Positions 24,089-26,983 of a DNA stretch of 26,983 nt are shown here, piece after piece (position 1 is the first letter of the stretch; every line of letters begins with the position of its first letter). This stretch comes from Dorea_A sp016295505. Lineage in GTDB: Bacteria; Bacillota; Clostridia; Lachnospirales; Lachnospiraceae. The stretch lies in assembly GCF_039832105.1 (NCBI RefSeq), contig NZ_JBDOHS010000024.1:1-26983 (forward strand), in the 5' to 3' direction. The position numbers and the translations under genes were made by a program. The notes beneath the pieces are model-generated. The model saw only the letters and a list, made by a program, of their open reading frames with translations. It ran no database searches and had not been told where the DNA came from.

Positions 24089-25555
24089 ATGGCAGATACA
24101 ATGGAGAAGTGTAAAATTGCCGGGAAATGCGGGGGATGCCAGTTTCAGGGTATTCCTTATAAAGAACAGTTGAAACGAAAGCAAAAACAGGAAGAGAAGC
24201 TGCTCGGACGATTTGGAAAGGTGAGCCCGATCATTGGAATGGAGGATCCCTGTTACTATCGGAATAAAGTTCATGCGGTCTTCGACCGTGACCGGAAGGG
24301 GAATATCATCTCCGGGACTTATCGGGAGGGAACGCATCAGGTGGTTGCAGTAGAGGACTGCCTGATTGAAGATGAAAAAAGTCAGGCGATCATACGGACA
24401 ATCCGGGGAATGCTCAGATCTTTTAAGATCAAAACCTATGATGAGGATACGGGATACGGACTTCTCAGGCATGTTTTGATCCGAAGAGGCTATACAACAG
24501 GAGAGATTATGGTTGTCCTGGTTCTGGGTTCACCGATTCTTCCATCCAAAAATAATTTTGTGAAAGCACTCCGAAAGGAACACCCGGAGATTACAACGGT
24601 TGTGCTGAATATCAATGATAAGAAAACCAGCATGGTTCTGGGAGACCGGGAAAAAGCAATCTATGGTCCGGGATTTATCCGGGATCAACTATGCGGCTGT
24701 TCCTTCCGGATTTCGCCAAAGTCCTTTTATCAGGTGAATCCGGTACAGACGGAAGTGCTGTATCAGACGGCCATACAATATGCAGGTCTCAGCGGTAAAG
24801 AGACGGTGATCGATGCGTACTGCGGAATCGGGACGATCGGACTGATCGCGAGTAAACATGCGAAACGGGTGATTGGTGTCGAACTGAATCCGGATGCTGT
24901 CAAAGATGCACGCATCAATGCAAAAGAGAACCGGATCACGAATGCAGGATTTTATCAGGGAGATGCAGGTCGATTCATGGTGGAGATGGCAGCAAATAAG
25001 GAAAAGGCAGATGTGGTGTTCATGGATCCTCCGCGTGCGGGAAGCGATGAACGTTTTCTGTCATCAGTCGTAAAGCTGGCTCCTGAAAAGGTTGTGTATG
25101 TATCCTGTAACCCGGAGACGCTGGCGAGAGATCTGAAATACTTGATCAGGCATAAATATGAAGTGAGGAAAATACAGCCGGTGGATATGTTCCCGTTTTG
25201 TGATCATGTGGAGACGGTAGTACTGCTTTCCCACAAAAAGCCAGACGGACATATCAACGTAAAAGTTGAGTTTGGCGAGGGTGGGGGAAAAGTTCCGTTT
25301 GATAATATTGCTAAAAGAGCGGAAAGCTACAAGCCCAAAGAGCGAGTGACCTACAAAATGATAAAGGAGTACATAGAAGCTAAATACGGCTTCAAAGTAC
25401 ATACCGCATATATCGCAGAGGTAAAGAGAGATTTAGGCCTGCCAATGTACGATGCTCCTAATGCGGTAGAAGAATTGAAACAGCCGAGGAAGCATCCGAC
25501 GGCGGAGAAAGTGGAAGCGATAAAGGATGCGTTGAAGCATTTTGAAATAATCTAA
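24089..25555 (+). CDS. rlmD: 23S rRNA uracil-C5 methyltransferase RlmD-like, with C-terminal extension
   Basis: A 488-residue SAM-dependent enzyme of the RumA/RlmD family, making m5U in 23S rRNA. An N-terminal cluster site (CKIAGKCGGC, plus Cys in VEDCLI) should hold 4Fe-4S; there is no TRAM domain before it. Catalytic part: DAYCGIGTIGL, VFMDPPRAGSDERF, and the nucleophile Cys in VYVSCNPETLARDL, ending HVETVVLL. After SHKKPDG, about 100 further residues follow (VTYKMIKEYIEAKYGF, TAYIAEVKRDLGLPMYDAPN, HPTAEKVEAIKDALKHF), a helical domain not part of RumA. I recall it in other clostridial RlmD proteins and as a small free protein. ATG 24089 has AAGGAG at best distance; ATG 24071 is possible. 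Confidence 0.87.
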   Translation: MADTMEKCKIAGKCGGCQFQGIPYKEQLKRKQKQEEKLLGRFGKVSPIIGMEDPCYYRNKVHAVFDRDRKGNIISGTYREGTHQVVAVEDCLIEDEKSQAIIRTIRGMLRSFKIKTYDEDTGYGLLRHVLIRRGYTTGEIMVVLVLGSPILPSKNNFVKALRKEHPEITTVVLNINDKKTSMVLGDREKAIYGPGFIRDQLCGCSFRISPKSFYQVNPVQTEVLYQTAIQYAGLSGKETVIDAYCGIGTIGLIASKHAKRVIGVELNPDAVKDARINAKENRITNAGFYQGDAGRFMVEMAANKEKADVVFMDPPRAGSDERFLSSVVKLAPEKVVYVSCNPETLARDLKYLIRHKYEVRKIQPVDMFPFCDHVETVVLLSHKKPDGHINVKVEFGEGGGKVPFDNIAKRAESYKPKERVTYKMIKEYIEAKYGFKVHTAYIAEVKRDLGLPMYDAPNAVEELKQPRKHPTAEKVEAIKDALKHFEII

Positions 25556-25578
25556 ATATAAATATCTGATACCATTTT

Positions 25579-25613
25579 ATAGCCGTTTGTTCAGGTTTTG
25601 AGTAGGCGGCTAT
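25579..25613 (+). terminator. Weak hairpin after rlmD
   Basis: ATAGCCG (25579-25585) pairs with CGGCTAT (25607-25613) across a 21-base loop; the tail TTGGCTATCTGGATTTTT is only partly T-rich. It may act as a terminator or be leftover mobile DNA. Confidence 0.4.
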
Positions 25614-25669
25614 TTGGCTATCTGGATTTTTAGAACTATCGAAAAAGAAGAAAAGATTGTATAATATAT

Positions 25670-26041
25670 GTGGAGCAAGTGAAAGAATTATCAAAGCAAA
25701 TGACTCAAGATTTTGGGAAAGGATTTACCGTTGCAAACTTGAAAAATATGCGGCAGTTTTATTTAACGTTTCCAAATGGCTACGCACTGCGTAGCGAATT
25801 GAGTTGGACGCATTATCGGCTTCTGATGCGAGTGGAGAATGAAAATGCACGAGAATTTTATATGCAGGAAGCTGTAAAATCTCAATGGAGTACCAGACAA
25901 CTTGAGCGCCAGATAAATTCTTTCTTTTATGAAAGGTTATTATCCAGTAAAAATAAAGAGCAAGTGGAAGCGGAAATTCAGACACTGGAGCCGGCGAAAA
26001 AACCAGAAGATGTTATCCGTGACCCATATGGCTTCCGGTAG
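25670..26041 (+). pseudogene. DUF1016 (YhcG-like) N-terminal-domain fragment
   Basis: The 123-codon frame matches the inner part of the DUF1016 N-terminal domain as I know it: LSKQMTQDFGKGFTVANLKNMRQFY, LRSELSWTHYRLLMRVEN, WSTRQLERQINSFFYERLL and the edge motif PEDVIRDPYGF. In full proteins this is preceded by about 60 residues and followed at once by a PD-(D/E)XK nuclease domain, starting DPYVLEFLGL. Both are missing here: the frame starts with a GTG lacking a binding site and stops straight after the domain edge. I therefore call it a remnant with no nuclease activity. It is the first item in a chain of mobile-DNA relics. Confidence 0.75.
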
Positions 26042-26127
26042 TTATTACACTTGTTATTACATTTATAATGTCAAGAATGAAAGTAGAAAAGGCAAATGAA
26101 GAATTAAGAGCTGTAAAAAGAGCATAA

Positions 26128-26505
26128 TTCAATAAAGAAGAAATTAAAAAACGGGTATGTGCCTATGCCAATTACAGGATTGAATATTACTGAAAAGACA
26201 GTAGTCGAGGAGGTAATTCAAAATGGCAAGAAGCATTACCAAGTCCATTTCCCGGTTTGCAAGGAATACGTTGGATTGCCTGAATTATGTGCGGAAATTG
26301 AAGGACTTGGAGACTTTTAAAATCGTCTGCGGAAGCTGCAATAAAGTTTTCGCAAGGAAAGGTTGGCGGAGCAGCACCGGATTTGACCGAAAGATCTGGA
26401 AGTGCAGTGAGCGTTACAAAGTCAAAGATGTTATGGGCTGTTCCAACCGCGCTGGTGGTGCTTCTGGACGGGACAGTGATTGAATGTAAAAATGAAGAGG
26501 AGTAA
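26128..26505 (+). pseudogene. Large serine recombinase reduced to short patches
   Basis: Four pieces of one gene type lie in order. At 26146-26169 the frame reads KKRVCAYA, the start of large serine recombinases just before the catalytic Ser. At 26223-26306, in another frame, comes ITKSISRFARNTLDCLNYVRKLKD, a conserved helix of the catalytic domain. It runs directly into KIVCGSCNKVFARKGW and WKCSERYKVKDVMGCSNR (26319-26450), the zinc ribbon domain. At 26452-26505, in the first frame again, LVVLLDGTVIECKNEEE is a typical C-terminal end. About 400 residues of a usual 500 or so are lost. An ATG at 26223 with GAGGAGG upstream could still yield 86 residues, but these could not recombine DNA. Confidence 0.75.
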
Positions 26506-26831
26506 GAAAAGAGGCAGATTGGGAGTTTTGTGATTCCTGATCGGTCTTTTTTCTTGATCTTATTCAGATAGTAAAAGATAAATCGGTGTGGTAGAATATT
26601 ATAAAGTCTTTAGATATCCGTTTTAAGATACAGTTTTGAGGGGCAGGAGCATCCAAGTTTATACTCAACAGAAGAATATTCTCATTTTTTTGAGTATTTG
26701 TTTGGAAATTTGGATGATTAAATGTACAGATTGTGTTTGACAATTGAAAAGTTATATTAGGAAATTGACGAAAGGTGGAAAGATCCGGATTATATTAAAC
26801 CGATTTTATTAGAAGGATTGAGAAAGAGAAA
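26506..26831. other. Gene-free relic region between recombinase and IS element
   Basis: No intact gene is seen. A short frame from about 26614 to 26721 reads protein-like (VLRYSFEGQEHPSLYST then EEYSHFFEYLFGNLDD), and the same frame continues past stops with DERWKDPDYIKPILLEGLRK up to about 26830. It may be a decayed gene, of no family I recognise. At 26514-26567 a weak stem with T-rich tail (GGTCTTTTTT) could have ended recombinase transcription. Confidence 0.3.
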
Positions 26832-26852
26832 TGTGTTTACAAAGACAAACTT

Positions 26853-26925
26853 ACCACTAAAGTGGTGTGGTATAAAAAAAGTTGACATCTTATTCTCAAG
26901 GATTTCATGATAGAATCAAGAGAAT
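26853..26925 (+). promoter_or_regulatory. Promoter and inverted repeats before the IS3-type transposase
   Basis: TTGACA at 26882-26887 is a perfect -35 box; the best -10 is CATGAT 18 bases later. ATTCTC-AAG-GATT (26892-26904) and AATC-AA-GAGAAT (26914-26925) form an imperfect inverted repeat over the spacer and start region. A second repeat, ACCACT-AA-AGTGGT, sits at 26853-26866. The left end of the element probably lies near 26831-26850, but its partner end is outside the window. Confidence 0.45.
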
Positions 26926-26940
26926 AAGGAGGTACTCAAA

Positions 26941-26983
26941 ATGGCACGTAAATATGACCATGAATACAAAGTACAGGCAGTTA
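26941..26983 (+). mobile_element. IS3-family transposase OrfA, first codons (cut by window end)
   Basis: The ATG at 26941 has AAGGAGG nine bases upstream and opens a frame MARKYDHEYKVQAV that runs off the window. This resembles the start of the helix-turn-helix OrfA of IS3-type elements (KYxxEFKxQAVKL pattern). Only 14 codons are visible, so the family call rests on this pattern and on the mobile-DNA context. Confidence 0.6.

Noticed and set aside
26068..26127. 19-codon frame MSRMKVEKANEELRAVKRA
   Set aside because: Too short and without a ribosome binding site; it may be the tail of a lost gene but nothing supports it.
26165..26320. 51-codon frame MPITGLNITEKTVVEEVIQ... overlapping the recombinase relic
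   Set aside because: The overlapping frame from 26223 has clear recombinase motifs, and this one has no good ribosome binding site and no family likeness.

Overview
The window looks like a chromosome segment from a gut-type Firmicute of the Lachnospiraceae (Blautia/Ruminococcus/Dorea-like). The grounds are moderate GC, strong AGGAGG-type ribosome binding sites, Gram-positive lipoprotein signals, a sortase, a YesM/YesN-type sensor pair beside sugar-binding proteins, and a second RsmH paralogue next to RlmD. The species cannot be named from sequence alone. No tRNA, rRNA or CRISPR array was seen.

Left part (1-8180). A 5'-truncated histidine kinase fragment and a DUF6070-like gene with an internal deletion and frameshift show decay at the left edge. 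An intact OmpR-type two-component pair follows on the minus strand; a perfect tandem 11-bp repeat sits just upstream of its -10 box. Divergent from it is a tightly overlapping four-gene operon: ABC ATPase (GldA-like, with a substituted Walker A), ABC-2 permease (GldF-like), GldG-like auxiliary protein and DUF4340 protein. The sensor pair may control it, but that is inferred from position only.

Centre (8180-17700). This is a sugar sensing and uptake locus: a membrane-anchored sugar-binding protein without a lipobox, a LytS/YesM-type kinase, a YesN-type AraC regulator, a XylF-like lipoprotein, then ChvE-MmsA-MmsB (CUT2 ABC importer). The order matches the XylFII-LytS xylose-sensing arrangement known from clostridia, here with three binding proteins. 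A hairpin between chvE and mmsA, and chvE codon use that differs from its neighbours, suggest that the binding protein is made in excess. A strong terminator closes the locus at 17700.

Right centre (17700-25560). It holds a ferredoxin-CCG protein of the HdrCB/GlpC type, a family 2 glycosyltransferase with a C-terminal coiled coil, a coiled-coil protein overlapping a class D-like sortase, a convergent PepD dipeptidase, and two rRNA methyltransferase genes (RsmH paralogue with an N-terminal extension, RlmD with a C-terminal extension).

Right edge (25560-26983). This is a graveyard of mobile DNA: a DUF1016 N-terminal-domain fragment, a large serine recombinase reduced to short patches in different frames, non-coding debris, and the first codons of an IS3-type transposase with its own promoter region.
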